From assembly GCA_028641055.1 (NCBI GenBank), contig CM054062.1, positions 18,533,639 to 18,597,638 on the forward strand: a stretch of DNA of 64,000 nucleotides, given 5' to 3'. Position 1 is the first letter of the stretch. The number at the start of each line of letters is the position of its first letter. The stretch comes from Alopecurus myosuroides (taxonomy: Eukaryota > Streptophyta > Magnoliopsida > Poales > Poaceae). Made by a program: the position numbers and the translations under genes. The notes under the pieces were generated by a model. That model was given only the letters and a program-made list of their open reading frames with translations, had not been told where the DNA came from and made no database searches. This document shows, one piece after another, positions 25,701 through 35,747 of the stretch.

Positions 25701-25893
25701 CCCTATCACCCTCCCCTGTCGCCGCCGGGGCGACGGACGGCGCCGCCTGTGCCGCGAAGGCGAGGCGTGGCCTACTGCTCCGGTAAGAGGCGGCGAGTGT
25801 TTTTGCTGGCCTTCGTGGCCGGAGAGGAGTGGCGGTGGAGGCGATGACTGCGGGCGGAAGGATGAGGAGGCGGGAGGAGAGGCGTGTGGCCAT
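22747..25893 (-). CDS. DUF2358 + SOUL haem-binding family protein, probably plastid-targeted
   Basis: Eight exons on the minus strand join in frame with GT-AG introns: 25893-25477, 25376-25239, 24117-24049, 23980-23909, 23656-23574, 23489-23358, 23231-23021 and 22791-22747 (stop TAG). The product is 388 residues. Residues 1-70 are rich in Ala, Ser, Pro and Arg with few acids, a likely chloroplast transit peptide. Residues 72-185 match DUF2358 (LVEFLKADLPHLFDE; YDDIDGYLANINLLK). Residues 205-388 match the SOUL domain (ETPSYLVLKKTATYEVRRYP; GKNASSEKIAMTTPVFTQ; C-terminal RNEVLIWLNDF). Arabidopsis HBP5 has this same architecture. SOUL proteins bind haem or tetrapyrroles; the exact role here is inferred. 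The start at 25893 was preferred to an in-frame ATG at 25941 because MATRLSSRLL begins the transit peptide. This is the only intact host gene seen. Confidence 0.93.
24710..24837. mobile_element. Stowaway MITE in intron 2 of the SOUL gene
   Basis: A 124-bp near-palindrome (24712-24835) is flanked by TA on both sides. Ends read CTCTCTCCGTTCGGAATTAG and its inverse; the middle repeats GTTTGTCTAAATA inverted. This is the classic Triticeae Stowaway (Tc1/mariner-derived) form, with no coding capacity. It lies between exon 2 and exon 3, well away from splice sites. Confidence 0.92.
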
Positions 25894-27130
25894 TGGTGCC
25901 GTTTGGCTTGTGTTTTGGACAGTTGGAATTTCTCTCTCCACGCTTGTTTTTTCGTTTTGCCTTCTAGTACTAGCACGGAGTGTATATTTTGATTGCTGAC
26001 TTTTTGCGCGCGTGTTAAAATTTGGGCCATGAGATTATTCTCTCAAAATAAACAGTGTCTTTATACTGTATGAGTTATTTCTTGTTCAAGCAAATTGAAG
26101 TGGTAGCTACCAAGGTTTGAAAGGAAAGGTGGCAGCTTACCAAGACATGCTCCTCTCTTGAATTACCTCATCCACCAAGTACAACCTTATTCACTTGTTT
26201 CCAAGTACCTTTTGGCTTATATATGGCTCGAGTGGATCTCCTCCCTTCTTATCGGTTTCCTACAACAGTCCAAGCCCAACAATCTTTGCCCCTTCTCAAA
26301 ACGCTCACATTATTGGTATAGGGTATTGTCTATTGACATATGTATATAGTTACACGCGGTATCATCCTAAACTTATTTGTTTGCATTTAAGTCGTATCAT
26401 CCTAGACATAGTCTTTTTTTTTGCATTTAGGTCCTGCTTGGACTAGATCGTGTATTTGGAATGAGCGGCATCGGGAAAGTAAGTTGAACATCTCTTGTGA
26501 TCCATGCGAGATGCACAGTACCGGATTGATAGTCATTCCATTTAGTCTTACACATATGTTACAAATGTGTAAATTCAGTTAGCTGTTCATCGATTTGAGG
26601 CCACTGCTAGGTGATCCATATGCTCATTATCTGCTCTAGTGGCTCACTTCATGCTACATTGCCCTCTAGTGTAAGAGGTTTGGTCCAATCTCTGTGCCTC
26701 TAATCTTGAGATGTGGGATTGATCACCTTATCTATTCGAAGTTGTCGGAAAAGAAGTTGCACATGTGCCGCTGGAGTCCCATGTGATCTGAAATAGAAAC
26801 AAATTGTTTGCCGACTACGCTCGGTGGTACATTCCGAAAAAAAGAAGCAAGAGATGTTTATAGGGATGAGATGAATGCCACACTGTTGTTGCGGCGTTAC
26901 TGAGAAATGATCCCAGTCGCGTGGGTAAAAATGTCTTACTATTCTAGTGTTTTTATGTTTCTTCCAAGTTTCTCTATTAGCTGGCATCGATTGGTTCTAC
27001 AATTTTCCTCTTCTAAATGAAAAACAAAACGTAGCTCCTATCGTTCGCGGTCAAATGGTTCAGGGGCAGACAAACAAGGGAAAGGGGGGATCGAGATCAA
27101 AAATTCCAATTGGCGTCGAGGCTCCCTAGA
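25894..27130. other. Upstream (promoter) flank of the SOUL gene
   Basis: This holds the 5' UTR and presumed promoter of the minus-strand gene. A minus-strand AAAATATACA at about 25981-25990 is a weak TATA candidate. The block from 25894 to about 26760 has a diverged second copy at 27940-28775. The stretch 26990-27130 ends in an A run at about 27141 and may be a small retroposed insertion. Confidence 0.4.
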
Positions 27131-27786
27131 GCCTTTTTGTCAAAAAAAAAAATCTAGAATCAAAATTTGGAATCTAAAAAAATCCCCAAAACACATGACA
27201 TAAACATGTCTAGTTTATAAATACCAAGTTTCATCAAAATATAGAAATAGCCATGATTTACATAAAAAGAAAAATGTTGGATCAAAACCAAGTTTTTTAG
27301 ATCCACAAATTTGTGATTTTTGTGTAGCCAAGATACGAAGTTTTTTTAACGAAAATTTGCAAATATGTAGATCACATTAGTATATATTCTTGTACACAAA
27401 AACCAGAAATTTTTCAACACCACCAAATGTCATTTAAAAAAATAACCACTTCCATGGAGCTCGGGTGCCAAAACGACCCACTTGGCTCGAGATGCTACTC
27501 ATTGAAATTTAACTTCACTCCAGGTCAGAATAGTTGTGGACATGTTTTTGGGCGCTTCCGAAGCATGTGAAAGAAACAACCAATTAATGCTTAGAAAATA
27601 GTCTTCAAAATAGCAATGATATCACGAATTATTTTCAACCATTTAATCTAGCAAAACAAACTCTTGTTTTATTTTTAGGCCATGCTTTGATATAATGAAA
27701 ATTTGTTTCCAGTGCTACTGAAATTAGATTTTCTGCATAGACGAGGTTGCTTTCAATGGTCGCCATGTTTGGAAAATGAATAATCA
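27131..27786. other. AT-rich block of unknown origin
   Basis: It begins with an A run and lies between the SOUL gene flank and the duplicated gene fragment. It has no coding pattern and I found no convincing terminal repeats. It probably represents an inserted repeat, because the homology of the two SOUL flanks is interrupted here. Confidence 0.3.
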
Positions 27787-28775
27787 GCCGCTCGCGGCAT
27801 GTGTCGCGACAACGAGCCGTGGCCTACTCCTATGGTAAGAGGCCCTGAGTGTTTTTTCCGACCTTCGTGGCGGCAGAGGAGTGGTGGTGTAGCGGACGGC
27901 GATAGGTGGGAGGATGTGAGGATGAGGAGGCAGGAGGGAGATGCATGTGGTCAATTTGGTGTCGTTTGGCTTTGGCTTGTCTTGGACAGTTGGGGTTTCT
28001 CTTTTCACGCTTGTTTTTTCGTTTTCCCTTCTAGTACTAGTATTTTGCTTGGTGTTTTTTTTAGCCCGTGTTAGAATTTGGGACAGGAGATTATTCTCTC
28101 TCTCAAGAAATGGTGTCCTTATATGAGTTATACAAACAATTTTCTCGTACAAGCAAATTTTAGTGACAACTACCAAAGTTTTGAAAGGAAAAGGCTTACG
28201 TGACATGCTCCTCTCTACCTAGGCACCGTAGATTGTACTAAATTATCTCATCTACCATGTACAACCTCATTCACTTGTTGCAAGTACATTTTAGCCTATA
28301 TATGGCTCGAGTGGATCTAATCTCTTCTCATCATTTTCCTACGACAGTCCCAAGTCCAACTCCGTTTGCCTCTTCCGAGAACTCTTACAATATTGGCATA
28401 GGGTATTGTTCTATTGACATCTTTATATAATTATAAGTGGTATCATCTTGAACTTAGTAGTTTTTTTTTATTTCGGTCTTGGTTGGGCTGGATCGTATAT
28501 TTGGAATGACTGGCATTGGGAAAGTGCGTCGAATAGTTCTTGTACTTTATGCGAGGTGGATGCAAATAGTCAATCCATATAGTCTTTGACATACACTAAA
28601 CAAGCATGAGTTCAGTTAGTTTTTTCATCGGTTTGAGGCCGTGGGTAGGTTGTCCTCACGCTCTCGCCTAACTCTACATTGCCCCTAAGGAGAAGAGTTT
28701 TGGTCCAATCCCAATGCCTGGACTGACGTCCTTATTTATTTGACGGTGTTGAAGAAAGCAGTGCGTTGGTGCCCC
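27787..28775 (-). pseudogene. Duplicated 5' part of the SOUL gene with upstream flank
   Basis: On the minus strand, about 150 bases match the first part of SOUL exon 1 (homologous to 25893-25741), followed upstream by about 830 bases that match 25894-26760. Shared stretches include CACGCTTGTTTTTTCGTTTT (28016-28035) and TTCTAGTACTAG. The coding piece carries stops and small indels, and the rest of the gene is absent. It records a duplication of the promoter and transit-peptide region, now non-functional as a gene. Confidence 0.75.
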
Positions 28776-29769
28776 TAGGGTACCAGTTGAGCTGACTTCT
28801 CTTGGCCTTATGCTTATGCATAAGTCTGCTTATAGATTCTAGTGGGGAGAAACTGTTGTGGGCAGAACCTCCCAGAAACTCCGGGGAGACTTCTTTTGGA
28901 TTTATGCTGTTTTGGCTGAGTTGTGAGATGTTTGTTATGTCCCTGAATTTTATATGTGAACTTAATAAAGCGATATATATGATACATATAAAAGGTTTTA
29001 GTAGAAAATGAGCTAGATATAAAAATAACAATAATATGAAAAAATCATAGCGCAATAACTAAAGAACTGCAAATAACAGCTACTAGCATAACATCTAAAT
29101 ATGGACAACACCATCGCATTCACATCTAGTAAATCATATATCATCAATCCATCACAAAACATATTTATACCATCAATCCATCTACTAGACCAACACAGCA
29201 ATCTAGACCAACACAACATCTGAACCAAACAAAATTTGGGCAAATTTTGAACTCGTTACAGTTTCTTGGGACGTCAACATCGATGTGCTATAGGAGGACG
29301 GTGTTGGTTCGTTCGTGAGGACGAGGTCGCGGTCGATGTCCTGTTGGTTGTGAGGGATCTGATAGCGACCTTGCTGCAGAAGGAGAACCGGGCAACAACT
29401 CCTGGACGAGGTCGTGGTCGACGGGCAACAACTCCTGGACGAGGTTGTGGTAGATGTGCAGAAGCTCCGCGGCAGAATCCGATAGGGCTGGGCGAGCAGC
29501 GGGCCGACAGGGAGAAGCTCCTGGACTATGTCACCATCGACGGGCCAACGAGGAGCAGCGGGACCTGGCGTGGCTGGGCGAGATCTGGTGGGGGAGGGCC
29601 TGGGAGAGCAGCGCTGAGGGCTAGGCCACTGGTGGCGGCGGGGTTGGGGTTGGGTCCTGGGAAGGAGACGGGAGCACTTTTTTTTATTTTCGATCGTTTC
29701 TTTTCTCGCTCGATTCGGTAACGTAGTAGTTGGACGTGGTGGCAATCTTGAGTTAATTTTGCAGAACGA
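28776..29769. other. Unassigned stretch with a GC-rich second half
   Basis: The first half is AT-rich with no recognisable gene. From about 29260 it turns GC-rich. The 259-codon minus-strand frame (29203-29982) crosses this and is low complexity (Ser/Thr/Pro and CCPSTTTSSRS repeats), so I do not call a gene. Confidence 0.3.
29389..29454 (+). repeat. 33-bp tandem repeat, two copies
   Basis: Two units starting CGGGCAACAACTCCTGGACG differ at only a few bases (29389-29421 and 29422-29454). The unit length keeps reading frame. Confidence 0.9.
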
Positions 29770-32420
29770 TATGTCCAATTTCGTGTAACCCTTCGATCCT
29801 ACAACAGAGATGCTCGGGAAACATTTGACACCCAGTTTCTGCGTTGAGGTGACCCAGCATACCACTGCATGTTGTAGTACGCAAGTCATTGACATAACAC
29901 TTACAGAACACTGTTCCGCAAATATAACATCCCTCGGGGTGGTACAGCAGAAACATTGCGGGTCCAAATGCCATACAAACATTCATTACAAAACAATGTC
30001 GTGCCGACGAGAGGATGATCACAGAGTGAGGTCACCTCGTTATTGAAGTTATACAACACTAAACAAGAAGCAAATTAGTGCATACACGGGAACTCAACAG
30101 CCTAATATAGAAGTTCCATACTTCAAAATATATATATATATATAGAAGTTCCAGGCTGCTTGATTCAACCGTGCTTACGTATCGGGTTACCCTACCAAGC
30201 TAACCATAGTCGGACTCTGCCTCTTCAGGATTGTCTCCATATTGGATGGCGTAGTCCACCCTTCAACTCTGCCTGAAAGATATGGCGCCTTATATTAGAT
30301 GTCTTCTTGCCCTCCGATGATATTCAGTGATGTCTCGTTTAGGTCTTCATAGTCTAAGCAAGGATTCAAATGGAAGGAATGAGTAACCAATGTTACTCAA
30401 CAACTTCATTATGTAAGGTGAGTAGTTTGATGCACTATCTACAGTCCTCGACTCTAATTAGTCTCGAACTAATGCAATTTTAACGGAAAACATTTCTTCA
30501 AGAGATTGCTTTTCTGTTGAAAATTATGCCTGTCAATACTTCACAGGAGTTAGAACTTCATGGAGTTCCTTTCTTGCACCGTTCGCAGCTCCTTCCCAGA
30601 ACAATGAGTAACATGTCACATTTTTATACACTCTGCAGAGGTGTGTTACTTTACCCATAAGCGGTCAAGACCATGTTTCGCAACCAGACGATATTTTCTA
30701 TGCACACCCTCTTAAGTGTGGGGACTGGTTGTTGATCCAAACCATTCATCGTGCTTCTCCACCATTCCACAGGCCCACCTATTTCATGCATAGCAGATTT
30801 ACCCCTGATATTCTACCCCCTAGGGTAGAACTACCTAGGATCCTATTGCAGACCATCATAGACACCGGAGTCTGTGGAAATTAAGGGATCCCACCCATGT
30901 GCATGTAGTCTTGCAAGACCTATAGCGTACGGCCCTGGTTGCCCATTGACATGTGAACGGAAGAAGATCGCAGATAGTTTCCTCGTCCCATCCAAGTCTT
31001 GTGGTTAACGCGTTATTTATGGCGCAAGAACTCTGACGGTATTGGTTATTATATCCTAGGTAATACTTTCACGTGCAAATGGAACCTCCACCAATCATCT
31101 CTTACCATGGTTCCATTTGCCACCGATAACAGTTTATCAACTATCGGGTAGATATCCAATTAGTCATGTTATTATAAAAACAGGATTCATACTTTCTTTT
31201 GGGATAAGGTGGTACTATAATAGGTTTTTGCAAATAGTTCTTAACAAATAATCCAAAGGATATGAGCAAGTGATGAAGTTGCCTTGTGACTGAAAGGTAG
31301 TGGAGTCTGATACTAGATGTGGCTCCTAACTTCCTGGTTCTACAAAATACCATCATTGTCTGGTAAGGACATTGTTTAACGAAGCAATTGATTCCATTAT
31401 GCATAATAATGATATGCATGCAGTTTCTTTAATTTATTTTAATAATTACATAAGAAAATGTAGAAATTTAATTATTTTAGGATTTTAAATTCTATTTAAT
31501 TTAATTTCTGTTACATAAGGAATTGATAAACAAAAGGAGTAATTAAATGATATACTTTAATTTTGGAATGAGGAAATATTTATTTAATTGGTATAGGTTT
31601 GTTTTTATTTAAGGAAATATTATATTTCTTAAGTTATTTGAATTTTGTTTGAACTAATAACTTGAATAACATTAATTTATAAAAAAATAGAATATTTAGA
31701 CAAAATATGGTATGGTAAAATTAATTATAATTTTCTAAGTGGTTAATTGATTTAAATCTAATTTTTATTCATTTTGAATATTAGTTATTAAATTAGATGA
31801 ATTTGATTTATGATTTCTTTTATCCTTTTTATTATTTAGGGTCCAATGACCCTTTTGCCCTCCCACCAGACAGGTGGGCCAACCAGGGAATGGGTTGGGT
31901 TGAACCCACTTGGTTTGACCGAGCCAGACGAGCCACACACGCGGCTTGCCCCCTCTCGCCCCGTTCCTCTCTCTCTCCCGCGACTCCAAGTCGCTGGCGC
32001 ACTCGCCACTCGGTCCCGACCGACTCTGGCGCTCTCCGCCGCCGCGCTGGGGCGCAAAAGACTCGCCCCGCGATCCTCCTCAACCTCCACCACGTCGATC
32101 TGTGATTCCCCATCGGTGACGGACATGCCTCACCGAACCCTTGGGTTAGGATTTTGGCACACGTTGGCTTCGCCGTAGCTGGACGCATGGCCATGACCCT
32201 TGTGCTGTCGTGGTGGTGATGCGCATGTATTCCCCGACCATGTGCTAACGGCCACACAAACGTTGCTCCCCCACCATGGTGCATCTGCCATGGTGCCTTA
32301 TGAGTTCTCCTCCTCCTCTCTCCCTGGCACTCATACCATGCTATATGATGTTAGGCATCCCGTAGTAATCTCAAGGTTGCTGATTTAGGTCTAGTGCACC
32401 CTTCCCCTTGTGGCTCCTGT
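29770..32420 (-). mobile_element. Probable LTR remnant, minus strand
   Basis: On the minus strand the block has the order seen in the other long LTRs: GC-rich core (32160-31840), AT-rich block (31830-31390), then a 3' third with gypsy-LTR-like wording, including a TTGTAATGAATGTTTG stretch and GAGGTGACCTCA near the end. No clear TG...CA ends or target duplication were found, and no primer site or coding region. Limits are approximate and the family is unknown. Confidence 0.35.
30128..30144. repeat. (AT)n microsatellite
   Basis: A short AT run is flanked on both sides by ATAGAAGTTCCA (about 30108 and 30141). Confidence 0.85.
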
Positions 32421-32423
32421 GAT

Positions 32424-32941
32424 GCACTTGAGATTCTGCGGGTTGACGCCCATGATCGAAAGACCGGTGAAGACCAGCTCCGGCTTCCACGACAAGAAAG
32501 AGAACTTCATTACCATGGTCCACCTCGTGGTGATCTCATAGGACCCTGTCTGAACCAAAACGTGCAGAAATTACTTCAAACTCGGAATGCCAACGAACAC
32601 ACACGTCGTCGCTGCAAAATTGGAGGAAAAATGCGCAATCCCAAGCGTGTATCGAGGCGGAGGAGACGCTTACCTACTTAACGTCGTGCAGGTATAAGTC
32701 GGGGCGGAAGATGACCTTGACGAGCTTGATGTTGGCAAGGTAGCCGTCGATGTCGTCGTAGCGGGTGATGGGGTCGCGGAAGCGGACGCGGTCGTCATAT
32801 GCAGAGTTGTCGATGCCTACATCGTCGAACAGGTGCAGAGGTCGGCTTCAGGAACTCCCCCAGCCGCTGCGCCTCGGCCAGAGGCATCCCGGCATCCCGG
32901 CGTCCCTATCTCCCTCCCCTGTCGCCGCCGGGGCGACAGAC
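32424..32941 (-). pseudogene. Duplicated SOUL gene fragment: exon 1 (part), intron 1, exon 2 (most)
   Basis: On the minus strand, 32941 to about 32680 matches the 3' part of exon 1 of the SOUL gene (homologous to 25740-25477). The next ~125 bases match intron 1, and about 32554-32426 matches exon 2 up to roughly 12 bases from its end. Retention of the intron shows a DNA-level duplication, not a retrocopy. Frameshifts and a duplicated CCCGGCAT near 32890 disable it. The right end is cut by the copia LTR at 32942. Confidence 0.85.
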
Positions 32942-33098
32942 TGAAAGTGCATTTTGTATCTTTGATCTCTCTTAGGTTTTGGAGTTGATAACAACACTAC
33001 TAAGCATCTAACAGTGCGTCAAGTATTTCAGGAAATATCAACTATACAGAAAAAAGGTGAAGAGAATTCCAAGACAAAGTCACAAGGATCAATTTGAT

Positions 33099-33595
33099 CC
33101 AGCGGTAGTACCGGGCTTGAGAGCAGTAGTACTGCTCTACATACCGCCAGAAGTACCGCCAGTATAAAAATGCGTACTGTCTTTAGCGGTACTGCAGCAG
33201 TACTGGCTCGGTTGTACCGCTGTGGTCATGCTGTTCTTGAGCAAAACCTTGCTCAACGGTAGTACCGCTATTGTCTGGCGGTAGTACCGCTGCCTCTAGG
33301 AAGCGGTAGTACCGCCCTCAGTACCAGCTCTTGTACCGTTGGCTAGGATTTGCTCACGGTAACGTTTATGGTACTAGGGCGGTAGTGCCCTAGTACTACC
33401 GCCAGCCACTTCGATTTAATTCGAAGTTGTGGCCAGCGGTAGTACCGATGTGCACTCAAGGTAGTACCGCTGCTGGAGTACCACGATACTTTGGCGGTGG
33501 TACCGCCCGCGCCCTGTGTCTGGGATTCCCAAGTACCGCTCACTTTACCAGGTAGCGGTAGTACCGCTGGGACCAGCGGTAGTACCGCCAGGCAC
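33099..33595. repeat. Array of AGCGGTAGTACCGC palindromes in LTR U3
   Basis: About fifteen complete or degenerate copies of the palindrome GCGGTAGTACCGC (arms GCGGTA/TACCGC) are scattered at irregular spacing. Clear copies lie near 33101, 33257, 33281, 33302, 33380, 33435, 33554 and 33576. The array stops just before the TATA box. Confidence 0.9.
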
Positions 33596-33630
33596 GAAAA
33601 AGAGTCAAACGGCTAGTTTGGGGAGGGGGC

Positions 33631-33638
33631 TATAAATA
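33631..33638 (+). promoter_or_regulatory. TATA box of LTR A
   Basis: TATAAATA lies in a GC-rich setting (GGGGGCTATAAATACCCC) and is matched by the same motif at the same place in the neighbouring LTR. Confidence 0.75.
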
Positions 33639-34494
33639 CCCCATCCCCTTCTTCCCCAAGAGGTTGCTCGCTCTAGCATTAAAGTCAAGCATTTATTGAG
33701 CCTCCAAAGTTAGATTTCTCCCAATCCCTCCACCCAAACTTGTTGATACTTGGAGGATTGAAGGAGAAGGCCCCGATCTACATCTTCACTGAGCCGTTCT
33801 TCATTTCCCCCTCTCTAGCTTGAAGTATCTAGCCTAGGGTTTCCTCTTGTGGAGAACCTAGGCATCTTTCTACTTGTTGGTGATTTGAGATTGTTGGGAG
33901 CCCCCAATTTTGTTGTGGGTGTGTGCCCCAAGTTGTTTGTAAAGGACTCGATTCCCGCCTCAAAGGGGATCAATAGTGGAAGGTGAACTAGGCCTTTTTG
34001 GCGGGGTTCATCGAAAAATAGGGTGAGGCCTTTGTGGCGTTGAGTAGGCCTTTGTGGCAAGCTCACACCCCTCCAACGAGACGTACTCCCTTAACAAGGA
34101 GGAACTCGGGAATACATCGTGTCTCCGTGTGCCTCTTATCGGTTACCTCGTTCCCTTCCTCCTTTACTCTTGCTTGTATTATTATTGTGCTTGCCTTCTC
34201 ATATAGGTAAATTCACCCTAGTTGCATCTTATAGAGAATTTACCTTTGTGTCAAGCCTAATTGTTAAAGAAAAATTAAAATTGGTCGTAGCACCTATTCA
34301 CCCCCACTCTACGTGTCTATACTTTACTTTCATAGACTGAAAGTGCATTTTATTTTCCTGATGGTTTTGTGTGTTAGTTAACGATACAAAGTACATTGTT
34401 TATTGAGGTGTTAAGTGTGCAGGTGTTATTTTCAACATCTGCATCGATCAACAAAAGATCGGTGAAGTTAGATCATTGAGGTTTGGGACAGAGA

Positions 34495-34960
34495 GGAACC
34501 GGATTATTCTAACCGGATTATTCCAGGGCAACCGGATATTCCGGTTAGGAGAATCCTAGCCTAGTTTGAGACAGAGAAGAGCCGGATTATTTCAACCGTA
34601 TTATTCGGAAGCAACCGGATATTCCGGTTGGGAAAGTTGAGGCTCAAAATGGCTAAGGACTGGAAGATTGGAGATGCAGAAATCAACCGGATTATTTCAT
34701 AGCAACCGGATATTCCGGTTGAGAAGTATGTTCGGGACAGAAGCTAGCCGGATTATTTCAAACCGTATTATTTCAATTCAACCAGATATTTCGGTTGAGG
34801 AGCCAGTTCAGGATAGAAGTTAACCGGATAATTGCAACCATATTTTTCACTCTGATCGGATATTCCGGTTGAGGTCAACATAGTCGAGTTCCAGATCTGA
34901 AGAAAGAAGCCAACCGGATATTCCGGTCCAAGTTTGGACCGGATATTCCGGTACCTGTTT
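34495..34960. repeat. Array of AACCGGATATTCCGGTT palindromes in LTR U3
   Basis: Copies of ACCGGATATTCCGGT alternate with the variant ACCGGATTATT. Clear full copies lie near 34541, 34616, 34702, 34912 and 34940. The array occupies the same place as the different palindrome array of LTR A and also ends just before the TATA box. Confidence 0.9.
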
Positions 34961-34992
34961 TCCTGGTCAAACGGTTAGATTTGAGGAAGGGA

Positions 34993-35000
34993 TATAAATA
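34993..35000 (+). promoter_or_regulatory. TATA box of LTR B
   Basis: TATAAATA is followed by CCCCTCC, matching the position in LTR A. It probably drives the genomic RNA of the copia element. Confidence 0.75.
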
Positions 35001-35695
35001 CCCCTCCTCTTCCTCCTTGAGATCTAGTTCGTACATTGCATTGAATAGCATTTATTGAGCTCACCAAATCCTCAATTACTCCCAATCCCTCCCACCAAAC
35101 TTGTTGATCTTTGGAGGATTGAAGGGGGAGGCCCTAATCTACATCTTCACTAAGCCGTTCTTCATTCCCCCCTCATTCACCTGAGGGATTTGAGTCTATG
35201 GTTTCCATTTGTGGAGAACCTAGACCTCTTGCTAAACTCGGTGATTCTTGGTGTTGGGAGCCCCCAATTTGGTTGTGGGTGTGTTCCCCAAGCTAGTTTG
35301 TAAAGGATTTGATTCTCGACTCAAAGGTGATCAATAGTGGAAGGTGTACTAGGCCTTTGTGGCGGGGTTCATCGGAGAATAGGGTGAGGCCTTTGTGGCA
35401 TTGAGTAGGCCTTTGTGGCGAAGCTCACACCCCTCCAACGAGACGTACTCCCTTAACAAGGAGGAACTCGGGATTACATCGTGTCTCCGCGTGCTTCATA
35501 TCGGTTACCTCGTTCCCTTCCCCTTTACTTATGCTTGTATTGTGTTTGTGCTTGTTCTTGTCATATAGGTAAATTCACCGTAGTTGCATTATCTAGAGAA
35601 TTTACCTTCGTGTCAAGCCTAATCTTGAAGAATAATTAAAATTCGCCGTAGCACCTATTCACCCCCCTTCTAGGTGCCCTTACTATCCGTTCAAT

Positions 35696-35707
35696 TGATA
35701 TCAGAGC
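35696..35707 (+). other. Primer-binding site (tRNA-Met type)
   Basis: TGATATCAGAGC differs by one base from the standard TGGTATCAGAGC and lies just after the LTR end CA. Confidence 0.8.
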
Positions 35708-35747
35708 CTCGGCTCTTTTATCGGGCTTAACCGCCTAAGAGTTTAGT

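Larger units (their letters stand above)
32942..34332 (+). mobile_element. Copia solo LTR with palindrome array (subtype A)
   Basis: It starts TGAAAGTGCATTTTG and ends CTTTACTTTCA. Flanking 5-mers are CAGAC (32937-32941) and TAGAC (34333-34337), one mismatch apart. No interior region follows; the next base after TAGAC begins another LTR of the same family (34338). Downstream of the TATA box the two LTRs are closely similar, while their upstream halves carry unrelated repeats. Confidence 0.85.
34338..35693 (+). repeat. 5' LTR of the copia element (subtype B)
   Basis: It starts TGAAAGTGCATTTTA and ends ATCCGTTCA, 2-3 bases before the primer site. Three copies of AGGCCTTTGTGGC (35351, 35387, 35407) lie in the transcribed part, at the same positions as in LTR A (33990, 34026, 34046). 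Confidence 0.88.

Noticed and set aside
27131..27786. A defined transposon
   Set aside because: An A run at the left and AT richness are suggestive, but no inverted ends, direct repeats or coding motifs could be shown.
29203..29982. 259-codon minus-strand frame as a gene
   Set aside because: Crosses a tandem repeat and a probable LTR edge, is low complexity, and has no recognisable domain or splice pattern.
33099..33595. Regularly repeated palindromic motif resembling a CRISPR array
   Set aside because: Spacing is irregular, repeats are short and degenerate, and the array lies inside a plant copia LTR upstream of a TATA box.
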